DNA of 64,000 nucleotides. Source: Pseudonocardia endophytica. GTDB lineage: Bacteria; Actinomycetota; Actinomycetes; Mycobacteriales; Pseudonocardiaceae. A model generated the notes under the pieces. It worked only from the letters and a program-made list of their open reading frames with translations, made no database searches and was not told the DNA's origin. Positions 26,120 to 34,602 of this stretch are shown here, in pieces; positions within the stretch are counted from its first letter, which is position 1, and every line of letters starts with the position of its first letter. Both the position numbers and the translations under genes were made by a program. Location: NCBI RefSeq assembly GCF_004339565.1, contig NZ_SMFZ01000001.1, positions 744,001-808,000 on the forward strand. Direction: 5' to 3'.

Positions 26120-26878
26120 TCAGCCGGCCGGCGCGCGCAACGTCTCCAGTAGCTCCGCCTCGGCTGCGGCGAAGCGGGGGTCGGTGAGCACGTCGGCGGT
26201 GCGCGGCCGGGGCAGCGGGATCGACACCTCCCGGCGGATCCGGCCGGGACGCGGCGAGAGCACCAGCACACGGTCGGAGAGGAACACGGCCTCGCGGACG
26301 TCGTGGGTGATCAGCAGGACGGTCCAGCCGTAGTCCGCGCGGACCGACTCCAGCCACTCCTGCATCCCGGTCCTGGTGAGCGCGTCCAGGGCGCCGAACG
26401 GCTCGTCCAGCAGCAGCACCGACCGGTCCGCGACGACCGTGCGCAGCAACGCCGCCCGCTGTCGCATCCCGCCGGACAGCTCGCCCGGCCGGACGTCCTC
26501 GAACCCGTCGAGACCGAACCGGGCGAACAGCGGCCGCGCACGCTCGCGCGCCGCCCGTCGCCCCACACCGGCGATCTCGAGAGCGAGCGTGGTGTTGTCC
26601 AGCACGGTCCGCCACGGGAACAGCAGGTCCTTCTGCGGCATGTAGCCGAACGCACCGCCGGTGGCGGGCTCGCCGTCCACCAGGACCCGCCCGTCGACCC
26701 GCGCGTCCTCGGAGGCGAGCCCGGCGAGGGCGGAGAACAACGTCGACTTCCCGCTGCCCGACGGCCCGACGACCGAGACGAACTCGCCCGCGGCGACCGA
26801 GAGCGACACGTCGTCGAGAACGGGGAGGTCGCCGAACGCGACCGACAGACCGTCGACCCCGACCTTGGGACGGCTCAC
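26120..26878 (-). CDS. thiZ: Thiamine-precursor ABC transporter ATP-binding protein (ThiZ-like)
   Basis: A 252-residue ATPase of the nitrate/taurine/HMP type. Walker A GPSGSGKST, signature LSGGMRQR, Walker B LLLDEPFGALD and the switch His in LITHD are intact, and a Q-loop MPQKDLLFPWRT is present. The GTG overlaps the permease stop (GTGA). Placement in a TPP-riboswitch-controlled operon with an NMT1-type binding protein assigns it to uptake of a pyrimidine thiamine precursor such as N-formyl-4-amino-5-aminomethyl-2-methylpyrimidine or HMP. Confidence 0.88.
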   Translation of the reverse strand: MSRPKVGVDGLSVAFGDLPVLDDVSLSVAAGEFVSVVGPSGSGKSTLFSALAGLASEDARVDGRVLVDGEPATGGAFGYMPQKDLLFPWRTVLDNTTLALEIAGVGRRAARERARPLFARFGLDGFEDVRPGELSGGMRQRAALLRTVVADRSVLLLDEPFGALDALTRTGMQEWLESVRADYGWTVLLITHDVREAVFLSDRVLVLSPRPGRIRREVSIPLPRPRTADVLTDPRFAAAEAELLETLRAPAG

Positions 26879-27783
26879 CGGTGGTCCGCCCGGTACCACG
26901 GCGTGACCAGTCGCTGGACCACGTAGGTCAGGCCGAACAGCGCGACCGACAGCACAGCCGTGACGAGCACGGCGGCCAGGACGAGGTCGGTGCGGAACGA
27001 GTTCTTCTGCAGCTGCATGAAGATCCCCAGACCGGCCTTCGCGCCGACGTACTCGGCGAACACGGCGCCGGTGACGGCGTAGGTGATGCCGATCCGCAGC
27101 GCCGTGAAGAACGACGGCATCGCGCCGGGCAGGCGTACGTACCGGAAGCGCTGCCAGCGCGTCGCACCCATGCTGCGCAACAGGTTCGTCGCCTCCCGGT
27201 CGGTGGAGGCGAACCCCTCGACCAGCCCGACGGCGACCGGGAAGAACGTCACCAGCGCGATCACCAGCACCTTCGGCAGCAGGCCGAACCCGAACCAGAT
27301 GATCAGCAGCGGGGCGATCGCGATGATCGGCAACGTCTGGGACGCGACGAGCAGCGGTGTCAGCGCCCGTCGCAGGAACGGCGAGAAGTCCACCATGATC
27401 GCCAGCGCCCACGCCACGACGAGCGACACCGCGAACCCGATCACGGTGACCTGCAGCGTCGGCACGGTGTTCGTCCAGAGCGCCTCGCGGAACGCCCAGC
27501 CCTGCTCGACGACCCGCAGCGGCGACGGCAGCACCTGCGGTCGCACCCCGGACACGGCGACGCCGACCTGCCACACGACGAGCAGCACGACGACGATCGA
27601 GAACGCGGGCCACACCCGTCGCAGCACTCCCGTACCCGCCGCCCGAGCGGGGCTCTCGTTCGGCCCCGCAGCACGTGCGGAGCTCTCGTCCAGCCGGGAC
27701 GGGGACCGGCCCGCCCGCGTCGGGCCCGGCGCCGTGGTGCGAACGGGGCTGTCGTCCAGGCCGGTGCGCGTGTCCCGGGTCAT
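26875..27783 (-). CDS. thiX: Thiamine-precursor ABC transporter permease (ThiX-like)
   Basis: A 302-residue BPD_transp_1 permease with about six TM helices and the EAA-type loop EATNLLRSMGATRWQRFRYVRLP. The first about 55 residues are an unusual hydrophilic extension built from a 10-residue repeat: one copy at residues 9-18 and a dimer at 31-50 (LDESSARAAG then PNESPARAAG), the same repeat type as in CobG. The core permease starts near VLRRVWPAFSIVV. ATGA overlap with the binding-protein gene, GTGA overlap with the ATPase gene. Confidence 0.88.
   Translation of the reverse strand: MTRDTRTGLDDSPVRTTAPGPTRAGRSPSRLDESSARAAGPNESPARAAGTGVLRRVWPAFSIVVVLLVVWQVGVAVSGVRPQVLPSPLRVVEQGWAFREALWTNTVPTLQVTVIGFAVSLVVAWALAIMVDFSPFLRRALTPLLVASQTLPIIAIAPLLIIWFGFGLLPKVLVIALVTFFPVAVGLVEGFASTDREATNLLRSMGATRWQRFRYVRLPGAMPSFFTALRIGITYAVTGAVFAEYVGAKAGLGIFMQLQKNSFRTDLVLAAVLVTAVLSVALFGLTYVVQRLVTPWYRADHR
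27634..27759 (-). repeat. 30-bp in-frame repeats at the start of the thiX-like gene
   Basis: Minus-strand units of exactly 30 bp: one at 27730-27759 and a 60-bp tandem dimer at 27634-27693, separated by 36 bp. The units read CTGGACGAGAGCTCCGCACG or CCGAACGAGAGCCCCGCTCG and onward, sharing the (GAC/AAC)GAGAGC core with the cobG units. Confidence 0.85.
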
Positions 27784-28820
27784 CGCGCACCCGCCGGGGA
27801 CAGGTAGTCGTTCGTGAACCACGTCGAGAAGTCCGGCTTCCGCGTCACCGGCTTCCCGTCCGGGCCCACGACGGAGCCGGAGTCATAGGCGAACCCGGAG
27901 TACCCGGCCCAGCGCTGGAGCGTCTGCGTGCCGACGCGCCCCCGCTCGTCCTTCAGATAACGCTGCGCGAGCATCGCCGACGACTGCTGGACCAGGCGCG
28001 GGTCGGTGAACGCGCCCGGGTTGGCGTCGGACAGCAGACGAGCGCCCTGCGCCGGGTCGTCGGCGGCGAGCTGGTAGCCGCGCTGGGCGGCTTGCACGAA
28101 CGCCTTCGCCTCGTCCGGGTTGTCCCGCAGCCAGGTGGAGTTGCCGATGAGCAGGACGTTGTAGGCGTCCGGGAAGCCGTAGTCGGTGTAGCGGAACGTG
28201 CGCAGCGGCTCGCCGCGCAGCTGCGCCTCGATCCCCTCCCAGGCCACGAACGGCTCGGTGAAGTCGGCCTGCCCGGCGTACAGCGCCTCGTAGGCCGACG
28301 TGCCGAGCTGCACGGTCTGGAAGTCGCCGCGCCCGCCGGCGTCCTTGATCACCGCGGCCATCTTCGCCTGCTCGCCCGGCTCGCCGAACCCGGCGTACGT
28401 CTTGCTGTCCAGGTCGCGCGGGGTTCTGATGGCGGAGTTGTCGGCTCGAACCGCGATCTCGGTCGCCCAGTGCTGCAGGATCGCCATCACCGACGTGATG
28501 TCCGCGCCGGTCGCCTTCGAGTACGTGAACGAGTCCTGGAAGCTGATCCCGAAGTCGGCCGCCCCGTTCGCGACGAGCGTGTCCGGCGACGTCTGGTTGT
28601 ACGGCAGGATCTCGACGTCCAGCCCGGCGTCCCGGAACCAGCCGAGCTGCTGGGCGACGTAGAGCCCGGTGTGGTTCGTGTTCGGCGTCCAGTCCAGCGC
28701 GACGCGGATCGTGCGCGGGTCGCCTGAGCCGCCGCCGTCCTGGGCGGACGAGCATCCCGCCAGCACGACGGCGACCACGGCCAGCAGAGCGGTGATCACG
28801 AGAGAACGGGTGCGCGACAA
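27780..28820 (-). CDS. thiY: Thiamine-precursor ABC transporter substrate-binding lipoprotein (ThiY/NMT1-like)
   Basis: A 346-residue lipoprotein: signal ALLAVVAVVLAGCSS with lipobox Cys near residue 23. The NMT1/THI5-like domain starts IRVALDWTPNTNHTGLYVAQQLGWF, the hallmark of pyrimidine-precursor binding proteins. The start is TTG at 28820, with GGGAGG 5 nt upstream formed by the last bases of the TPP riboswitch; no ATG or GTG fits as well. First gene of thiYXZ. Confidence 0.92.
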   Translation of the reverse strand: MSRTRSLVITALLAVVAVVLAGCSSAQDGGGSGDPRTIRVALDWTPNTNHTGLYVAQQLGWFRDAGLDVEILPYNQTSPDTLVANGAADFGISFQDSFTYSKATGADITSVMAILQHWATEIAVRADNSAIRTPRDLDSKTYAGFGEPGEQAKMAAVIKDAGGRGDFQTVQLGTSAYEALYAGQADFTEPFVAWEGIEAQLRGEPLRTFRYTDYGFPDAYNVLLIGNSTWLRDNPDEAKAFVQAAQRGYQLAADDPAQGARLLSDANPGAFTDPRLVQQSSAMLAQRYLKDERGRVGTQTLQRWAGYSGFAYDSGSVVGPDGKPVTRKPDFSTWFTNDYLSPAGAR

Positions 28821-28825
28821 GGCAG

Positions 28826-28915
28826 CCTCCCTACGCCGGTCTGAACCGGATCAGGTTCGAACGGTCGACGGCCGCCTGCCGCCCTCTCAGCCTCGGATCG
28901 TGGGCTCCCGCGGTA
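28826..28915 (-). promoter_or_regulatory. TPP riboswitch (thi-box) upstream of thiYXZ
   Basis: On the minus strand the canonical pieces are in order: GGGAGCCC, GGCTGAGAGGGC (28882-28893 region), then GAACCTGATCCGGTTCAGACC (split here: GAACCTGATC and CGGTTCAGACC) and CGTAGGGAGG. The closing strand contains the ribosome-binding site AGGGAGG at 28826-28832, 5 nt from the TTG start, so ligand-dependent occlusion of translation is the expected mechanism. Confidence 0.95.
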
Positions 28916-28967
28916 CGGCAGCGACCCTACGTGCGCCCGTGGAGCCCGGCCACCTCGAGGCGTTGCC

Positions 28968-28980
28968 TAGGCTCCGCGGC
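28968..28980 (+). promoter_or_regulatory. -10 element of a leaderless promoter for the Ldh-family gene
   Basis: TAGGCT at 28968-28973 is followed by 7 nt and the GTG at 28981, the same TANNNT spacing as at cobG. No Shine-Dalgarno is present, which supports initiation on a leaderless mRNA. Confidence 0.55.
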
Positions 28981-30006
28981 GTGAGCGCCGACGACCTGCC
29001 CCGGATCCCCCTTGCCGAGTACCTCGCGGTGGGCGGGCGAGCGCTGACCCGGCTCGGGGCGCCGGAGGCGGTCGCCCGCACGCAGGTCGCCTGGCTCACC
29101 GAGGGCGACCTGCGCGGCCACCCCTCCCACGGTCTGCGACGGCTGGAGGTGCTGGTCGGGCGCGTGCGCTCCGGTCTGATCGTCCCGGACGCGCCGCCGG
29201 AGCTCGTCCGGTCCGCGGCGGCGGTGCTGCGGGTCGACGGGCACGACGGGTTCGGCCCGCCGACGGCCGTGCGCGCGCTCGAGGACCTGGTGACGATCGC
29301 GCGGGAGAACGGCGTGGCCGTCGCCGCGATCCGGCGCGCCGGACATCTCGGCATGCTCGCCCCGTACGTCGAGCGCCTGGCCGGCGAGGGACTGGTCGGC
29401 CTGGCGACGACGACGAGCGAGGCTCTCGTGCACCCGTGGGGCGCCGCCCCGGCGATGCTCGGCACGAACCCGCTGGCCGTCGCCGTCCCGACGGCGACCG
29501 ACCCCGTCGTGCTGGACATGGCGACCGGGCAGATCTCCCGTGGCAAGGTCCTCGACCACGCCGCGCGCGGCGAACCGCTGCCGGAGGGATCCGTCGTCGA
29601 CGCCGACGGCCGCGCCACGACGGACCCGCAGGCGGCGCTGGACGGCGCGATCAGCCCGTTCGGCGGGCCGAAGGGGTACGCGCTGGCGCTGGTGCTGGAG
29701 GTGCTCGTCGCGACGCTGACCGGTACCGCGCTGGGTACCGACGTCCGCGGCACGCTCGACACGACCGACCCGGTGACCAAGGGCGACCTGCTGCTGGCGA
29801 TGGACCCGGCCGCGTTCGGCGGCGGGACGCCGCAGGCGCTCACCGCGTTCCTGGACATCCTGCGCGGCCTCGAGCCCGCGCCGGGCTCGCCCGGCGTCAC
29901 CGTCCCGGGTGACCGGGCCCGCGCCCACCGTGCCCGACACGCCGACGCCGGCGTGCCGGTTCACCCGGACACGTGGTCGGCCGCGGTCGCGCTGTCCGGG
30001 GGCTGA
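28981..30006 (+). CDS. Malate/L-lactate/ureidoglycolate dehydrogenase family (Ldh2) oxidoreductase
   Basis: A 341-residue Ldh2-fold NAD(P)-dependent 2-hydroxyacid dehydrogenase. Signatures are GDLRGHPSHGLRRLE near residue 45, RRAGHLGMLAPYVE, LGTNPLAVAVPT and GGPKGYALALVLEVL. The catalytic His is in the SHG motif. Possible substrates include malate, sulfolactate, ureidoglycolate and 2,3-diketo-gulonate; context does not decide. It is divergent from the TPP-riboswitch operon and not obviously cotranscribed with the GAF gene 105 bp downstream. Confidence 0.88.
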   Translation: MSADDLPRIPLAEYLAVGGRALTRLGAPEAVARTQVAWLTEGDLRGHPSHGLRRLEVLVGRVRSGLIVPDAPPELVRSAAAVLRVDGHDGFGPPTAVRALEDLVTIARENGVAVAAIRRAGHLGMLAPYVERLAGEGLVGLATTTSEALVHPWGAAPAMLGTNPLAVAVPTATDPVVLDMATGQISRGKVLDHAARGEPLPEGSVVDADGRATTDPQAALDGAISPFGGPKGYALALVLEVLVATLTGTALGTDVRGTLDTTDPVTKGDLLLAMDPAAFGGGTPQALTAFLDILRGLEPAPGSPGVTVPGDRARAHRARHADAGVPVHPDTWSAAVALSGG

Positions 30007-30110
30007 GCGGAGAGTGATCGTCGGCCTTCGCTACTGTCCGAGAGGACACGGCGGCGCCCGCTCGGGGGCCGGCGCCGGACGATCCGGCCCGGACAGGCGA
30101 GAGGACGACG

Positions 30111-31298
30111 ATGGCCGCCCCGCTCCCCAGCTCCCGCCCCGACGCGTCCACCGCGGTCATGCGGATCGCGTTGCAGGTCGGCGCCACTCCCGTCGCGCAC
30201 GTCGACATCGGGACGATGCTGACCGGCGTCTGCTCGGCGCTGCCGCCCGCCGTCGGCGTCGCCGCAGCGGTCCTGGTGCTCACCGATCCCGCCGACCCGC
30301 GCGATCCGGAGGGCCAGCAGGTCTTCGCCTCGGACGACGCCGCGAACCGGCTGGGGCTGATCCAGCAGCGCGCCGGGCGCGGTCCGGTGCCGGCCGCGGT
30401 GCGGGGCGACCGCCCGCTTGCGGTACCCGACCTCACGGTCAGCGGCCCGCCCGAGCTGGCCGCGGCGGCCGCGGACTGCGGGCTGGTCCGATCGCTGGTC
30501 GTGCCGCTGTCGGAGTCCGGGCAGCCGGCCGGCGGGCTGCAGCTCCTGGCCGGGTCGGACGCGTCGCTGGACGAACGGTCGGCGTCGATGCTGTCGCCGC
30601 TGATGGGAGCGCTCTCCGCGCGCCTGGCCGACGCCCGGGAGCTGGCCAGGGTCAGCGCCCGTGTCACGCCGGACGTCGAGCAGGACGAGGACCCCGAGTT
30701 CCCGCCGGAGACCACGGCCGTGCCCACGCTCGTCGAACAGGGCCCGGAGCCGGACCCCGAGTCGGCGGACCCCGACACGAACGACGCCGAGGACGGCGAC
30801 GGGTACGCCGCGGAGAGCGACGACGTGGCGCACGAGGAGACGCTCCCGCTGGTCCCGGTCACGCCGCACCCGGTCGTCTTCGGGGAGACCCCGCCGGTCA
30901 CCGAGCGTGATCCGGTGACCGACCTGTTCGCTGCCGGCGAAACGGTCGAGGAGACCCCGCCGACCGGTCAGGCCCGGCTCGGCTGGGAGGGCCCTGAGCA
31001 CACCCCGCCGCCGACGGCCGTGCCGCCGAGGGCGCTCCCGGCGCGGGTCCCGTCGCTCGGCCGCGTCGCGCGTCCGACGCCGCACCCCGTGCCGCGTCCG
31101 GTCCCCCGGCCCGTCCCGGCCGCCGTGCCCGAGCAGCGTTCCGAGGCGGTCCCGATGGCCGACCCGACGGCGGCCCCGGAGCCCGCAGGCCCCGCCCCCG
31201 TCGCCGCCGGACCCGTCCCGGCGCCGGAGGACGCGACGAACGGCACGGACGACCCCACATGGCGGGTGCCGCGCCACCGCCTGCGCGACGAGATCTGA
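30111..31298 (+). CDS. GAF-domain protein with long disordered acidic/Pro-rich tail
   Basis: A 395-residue protein. Residues about 15-175 form a GAF-like sensor domain (AAAVLVLTDPADP, a VPDLTVSG segment and LVVPLSESGQPAGGLQLLA). Residues about 185-390 are low-complexity: an acidic stretch rich in E, D and P, then Pro/Arg runs such as PHPVPRPVPRPVPAAVP. No output domain (kinase, ANTAR, PP2C) is visible. It is monocistronic, ending before a strong terminator. A role as adaptor or sensor is possible but not shown. Confidence 0.75.
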   Translation: MAAPLPSSRPDASTAVMRIALQVGATPVAHVDIGTMLTGVCSALPPAVGVAAAVLVLTDPADPRDPEGQQVFASDDAANRLGLIQQRAGRGPVPAAVRGDRPLAVPDLTVSGPPELAAAAADCGLVRSLVVPLSESGQPAGGLQLLAGSDASLDERSASMLSPLMGALSARLADARELARVSARVTPDVEQDEDPEFPPETTAVPTLVEQGPEPDPESADPDTNDAEDGDGYAAESDDVAHEETLPLVPVTPHPVVFGETPPVTERDPVTDLFAAGETVEETPPTGQARLGWEGPEHTPPPTAVPPRALPARVPSLGRVARPTPHPVPRPVPRPVPAAVPEQRSEAVPMADPTAAPEPAGPAPVAAGPVPAPEDATNGTDDPTWRVPRHRLRDEI

Positions 31299-31315
31299 GC
31301 CCGGCCCCCGAACAG

Positions 31316-31353
31316 ACGACGGGGGCGGAACCCGCAGGTCCCGCCCCCGTCGT
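31316..31353. terminator. Strong hairpin terminator
   Basis: ACGACGGGGGCGG and its exact complement CCGCCCCCGTCGT form a 13-bp stem with a 12-nt loop, 18 nt after the GAF-gene stop. It lies between convergent genes and can serve both. Confidence 0.85.
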
Positions 31354-31391
31354 GGAAGCCTCGTTCGCGTCCGGCGTCCGGCCGGACGCGC

Positions 31392-31580
31392 TCACTCGCC
31401 GCCCTGCTGCACCTCCACACCGCTCTCGCGCAGCTTCTCGGCGTGAGCGCGGCCGTGGTGGCCGCAGAAGAGCAGCTCCCCACCGGAGGGAAGCACCGCA
31501 CGTACCTTCGCCGCCGCACCGCAGCGGTCACAGCGGTCGGCGAGGGTCAGTTCGGGCCGGGTCAGCGTTTCGGGCTGCAT
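31392..31580 (-). CDS. Small zinc-ribbon-like protein, DUF7455 type
   Basis: A 62-residue protein with paired metal-ligand motifs: CDRCGAAAK near residue 17 and a CGHHGRAH segment near 39, consistent with one zinc site. Very similar small proteins occur widely in actinobacteria close to sigma-factor or DNA-repair genes. The ATG at 31580 has GGAGGGAGACC upstream. Function is unknown. Confidence 0.85.
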   Translation of the reverse strand: MQPETLTRPELTLADRCDRCGAAAKVRAVLPSGGELLFCGHHGRAHAEKLRESGVEVQQGGE

Positions 31581-31889
31581 AGCGGTCTCCCTCCATGTCG
31601 GTCCCGGGAGTGATCCCGGAGCCGTATCACTGTGACGACCGCTCTCGCGGGTCGCCCACACTCTTGCAGACGTCTGGGACCCCTGCACGTGTTCCCGGGG
31701 CGAGTCGCGACGACCGTCACGTCCGGATCTTGAATGGACATCAGGTGGCGCCACGCCGTACCCGCGGTGACCGGATACCGATGAAGTTGTGTAGTCAGGA
31801 TTGACTATCCGGAATCATGCGGTGCCGTCTGTCACCCGTGCAAGCGGACCGACTGTTAACTCCTCGTGTCGCGACTACCGTGAGCGACC
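31581..31889. other. Gene-free divergent promoter region with palindrome
   Basis: This 309-bp gap separates divergent genes and is less GC-rich than its surroundings. It holds TAGTCA-GGAT-TGACTA (31792-31807), a perfect 6-bp-arm palindrome, and TACCGT at 31876-31881 placed 8 nt before the GTG of the DMT gene, a leaderless -10. No gene or structured RNA was recognised. Confidence 0.6.
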
Positions 31890-32813
31890 GTGAGTGCCCG
31901 TCGGATTCCCGCACCGCTCCTCTTCCTCGTGGGCGGGACGTCGATGTACGTCGGGGCCGCACTGGCCGTCGGGCTGTTCGACCGGCTCGCGCCGCACGCC
32001 GTCGCCGAGCTGCGCCTGATCGGTGCGGCGCTCGTGCTGCTGGCCTGGCGGCGCCCCGGACGGGCCGCGTGGGCACCCCGCCGCCTGCTGCTCGCGACCG
32101 TGTTCGGACTGGCCACGGCACTGATGAACGTCGCCTACTACGAGGCGATCGCACGCCTGCCGCTCGGCACGGCGGTGGCGCTGGAGTTCTGCGGCCCGGT
32201 GCTCGTCGCGGCTCTCGCTTCGCGGCGGCCCAGAGACGTCGCGGCCGTCGTGCTGGCCGCGGGCGGTGTCGCCCTCATCGCCGATGTGCGCTGGTCAGGC
32301 AGCCCGTCGGGCGTGCTCTGGGCTCTCGCGGCGGCCGCGATGTGGGCGGCGTACGTACTGCTCGGCAAGCGCGTGGCGCGCGGCGGCAACGGCATCGACG
32401 AGCTGGCCGTGGGTTTCACGACGGCCGCGGTGATCCTCTCGCCGCTGCTGTTCACCGGCGGGGTGGGCGGCCTCGCCCCGCTCGCCGAGCCCTCGGTCCT
32501 GGCCCTGGCCGTCGGGCTGGGGGTGCTGTCGTCGGTGATCCCGTACGTGCTCGACCAGATCGTGCTGCGACGGGTGGGGCAGGCCCGGTTCGCCGTGCTG
32601 CTGGCGTTGCTGCCGGTCACCGGGACGATCGTCGGATTCGTCGTGCTCGGCCAGATCCCCGGCGCGCTGGAGGTCGGCGGGATCGCCGCGGTGATCGCGG
32701 CCGTCGCGCTGCGCTCGCGCGACGGTGACGAACCGCCTGCCACCGTGGACGTATCGCCATCACGCTCCGTCACCGATGACCGTCCGGCGCACGGCCGCCC
32801 CGGTGCGGCGTAG
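31890..32813 (+). CDS. DMT superfamily (EamA/RhtA-like) transporter
   Basis: A 307-residue protein with ten TM helices in two EamA halves. Segments such as ALMNVAYYEAIARLPLGTAVALEFCGPVLVA and the second-half SVIPYVLDQIVLRRVGQARFAVLLALLP match RhtA-type exporters of amino acids and related metabolites. The GTG at 31890 is chosen from the leaderless TACCGT element. The C-terminal about 30 residues are hydrophilic and variable. Substrate unknown. Confidence 0.88.
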   Translation: MSARRIPAPLLFLVGGTSMYVGAALAVGLFDRLAPHAVAELRLIGAALVLLAWRRPGRAAWAPRRLLLATVFGLATALMNVAYYEAIARLPLGTAVALEFCGPVLVAALASRRPRDVAAVVLAAGGVALIADVRWSGSPSGVLWALAAAAMWAAYVLLGKRVARGGNGIDELAVGFTTAAVILSPLLFTGGVGGLAPLAEPSVLALAVGLGVLSSVIPYVLDQIVLRRVGQARFAVLLALLPVTGTIVGFVVLGQIPGALEVGGIAAVIAAVALRSRDGDEPPATVDVSPSRSVTDDRPAHGRPGAA

Positions 32814-32839
32814 GTCACACCGGTGGATTCACCCGGCGT

Positions 32840-34573
32840 TCATCGCCACGACCGAAGGGTGGCGATCCGTTCCTCCAACTGCTCGATCGACGCCATCGCC
32901 ACCGGCGGGCCTCCACAGTGGGCACGGAGCTCGTTGTGGATCTTGCCGTGGGGCTTTCGGGTCTTGTGGTTGTGCAGTGCGACGAGCGTGTTCAGCTCCT
33001 TGCGCAGCGTCGCCAGCCGCTCCCGCACGCTGACCGGCCCGCGCTCGGCCGGGGGCGGCGGCGTCGGTTCCGTCGCGGGCGTGGCGCGGGCCTGGGCGCC
33101 GGTACGGGGAGAACCTTTCGCGACCCACTCCTCCTGCCGCCTGCTCAGCAGCGTCCGCACCTGCTCGGGCTCGAGCAGGCCGGGCAGCCCGAGGTAGTCC
33201 TCCTCGTCGGCGGAGTACGTGGTGCCCTCGTAGATCAGGTGGTCCAGCTCCGCGTCGGCGCCCAGCGACGTGAAGCCCTTGTCCTGCTCGTCGGGCTCGT
33301 CGGACTGCCGGTTCGCCTCGTTCACCTCCTCGTCGTTCCACGTCTCGTCCGGGCGCTGCGGCTTGCCCAGCACGTGGTCGCGCTGGGCCTCCAGCTCGTT
33401 GGCCAGCTGCAGCAGTACCGGCACGCTGGGCAGGAACACCGACGCCGTCTCGCCCGGCCGCCGCGACCGCACGAATCGGCCGATCGCCTGCGCGAAGTAC
33501 AGCGGAGTGGACGCCGACGTCGCGTACACCCCGACGGCCAGGCGCGGCACGTCGACGCCCTCGGAGACCATCCGGACGGCGACCATCCAGCGCTCCTGCG
33601 ACCGGGCGAACTCGGCGATCCGGTCCGAGCTGCCCGCCTCGTCGGAGAGCACGACGACCGGCCGGTCCCCGGTCACCCGGTGCAGGATCGCGGCGTACGC
33701 GCGGGCCGTGGTCTGGTCGGAGGCGATCACCAGCCCGCCCGCGTCCGGCATCCCGCCGTCGCGGTGGCTCTGCAGCCGCTTGTCCGCGGCCGCCAGCACG
33801 GCCGGCATCCAGTCCCCGGCCGGGTCCAGCGCGGTCCGCCACGCCATCGCCGTCTGCTCGCGGGTCAGCGGCTCACCGAGGCGGGCGGAGATCTCCTCGC
33901 CGGCGCTCGTCCGCCAGTTCGACGTGCCGGAGTAGGCCAGGAACACGACCGGCCGGACGACGTTGTCGGCGAGCGCCTCGGCGTAGCCGTAGGAGTGGTC
34001 GGCACGGCTGCGCGGCGCGCCCTCGGCGTCCGGCACGTACTCGACGAACGGGATCGGGTTGTCGTCGGAACGGAACGGCGTGCCGGTCAGGGCCAGGCGC
34101 CGGGCGGCCGGGTCGAACGCCTCGGCCACCGCCTCACCCCAGGAACGGGCGTCGCCGGCGTGGTGGATCTCGTCGAGGATCACCAGCATGCGGCGGTTCT
34201 CGGTGCGGTTGCGGTGCAGCATCGGGTGCGCCGCGACGCCCGCGTAGGTCACCGCGATGCCGTGGAAGTCCCTCGACGTCCCGCCCGCCGCGTTCCGGAA
34301 GTCGGGGTCGAGCGCGATCCCCGCGCCCTGCGCGGACTCGGCCCACTGGTACTTCAGGTGCTCGGTCGGCGTGACCACCGTGAGGGCGTCGATCACGCGG
34401 TCGGCCAGCAGCTCGGAGGCCACCCGCAGCGCGAACGTGGTCTTGCCCGCGCCCGGCGTCGCGACGGCGAGGAAGTCCTGCGGCTGGGTGGCCAGGTAGC
34501 GGGCGAGCGCACTGCGCTGCCACGCGCGCAGTGGCCTGGCCTGCGGATCGGCGAGCTCGGCAGCGGAGGACAC
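32840..34573 (-). CDS. DEAD/DEAH-box SF2 helicase (XPB/restriction type)
   Basis: A 577-residue SF2 helicase. Motif I ATPGAGKTTFAL, motif II DEIHHAGD, motif III LTGTPFR and motif VI QAIGRFVRSRR are all present. The C-terminal about 150 residues add an acidic, Pro-rich linker and an Arg/Lys-rich helix (RERLATLRKELNTLVALHNH). This architecture is common as a stand-alone housekeeping helicase in actinobacteria and no restriction or defence partner lies next to it. The start is GTG 34573, supported by TAACCT 8 nt upstream on the minus strand. An open frame continues far upstream but lacks family similarity. Confidence 0.9.
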   Translation of the reverse strand: MSSAAELADPQARPLRAWQRSALARYLATQPQDFLAVATPGAGKTTFALRVASELLADRVIDALTVVTPTEHLKYQWAESAQGAGIALDPDFRNAAGGTSRDFHGIAVTYAGVAAHPMLHRNRTENRRMLVILDEIHHAGDARSWGEAVAEAFDPAARRLALTGTPFRSDDNPIPFVEYVPDAEGAPRSRADHSYGYAEALADNVVRPVVFLAYSGTSNWRTSAGEEISARLGEPLTREQTAMAWRTALDPAGDWMPAVLAAADKRLQSHRDGGMPDAGGLVIASDQTTARAYAAILHRVTGDRPVVVLSDEAGSSDRIAEFARSQERWMVAVRMVSEGVDVPRLAVGVYATSASTPLYFAQAIGRFVRSRRPGETASVFLPSVPVLLQLANELEAQRDHVLGKPQRPDETWNDEEVNEANRQSDEPDEQDKGFTSLGADAELDHLIYEGTTYSADEEDYLGLPGLLEPEQVRTLLSRRQEEWVAKGSPRTGAQARATPATEPTPPPPAERGPVSVRERLATLRKELNTLVALHNHKTRKPHGKIHNELRAHCGGPPVAMASIEQLEERIATLRSWR

Positions 34574-34602
34574 GATGAACCAGGTTAGGACGCTCCGGTG
34601 CG

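Noticed and set aside
31581..31889. tRNA or structured RNA in the 309-bp gap
   Set aside because: No cloverleaf with a TTCGANNC arm or CCA end could be drawn; only a short palindrome and promoter-like elements are visible.
32840..34573. Restriction-modification or phage-defence system around the SF2 helicase
   Set aside because: No nuclease or DNA methyltransferase partner; the adjacent methyltransferase is of lipid/rRNA type and the neighbourhood is housekeeping.
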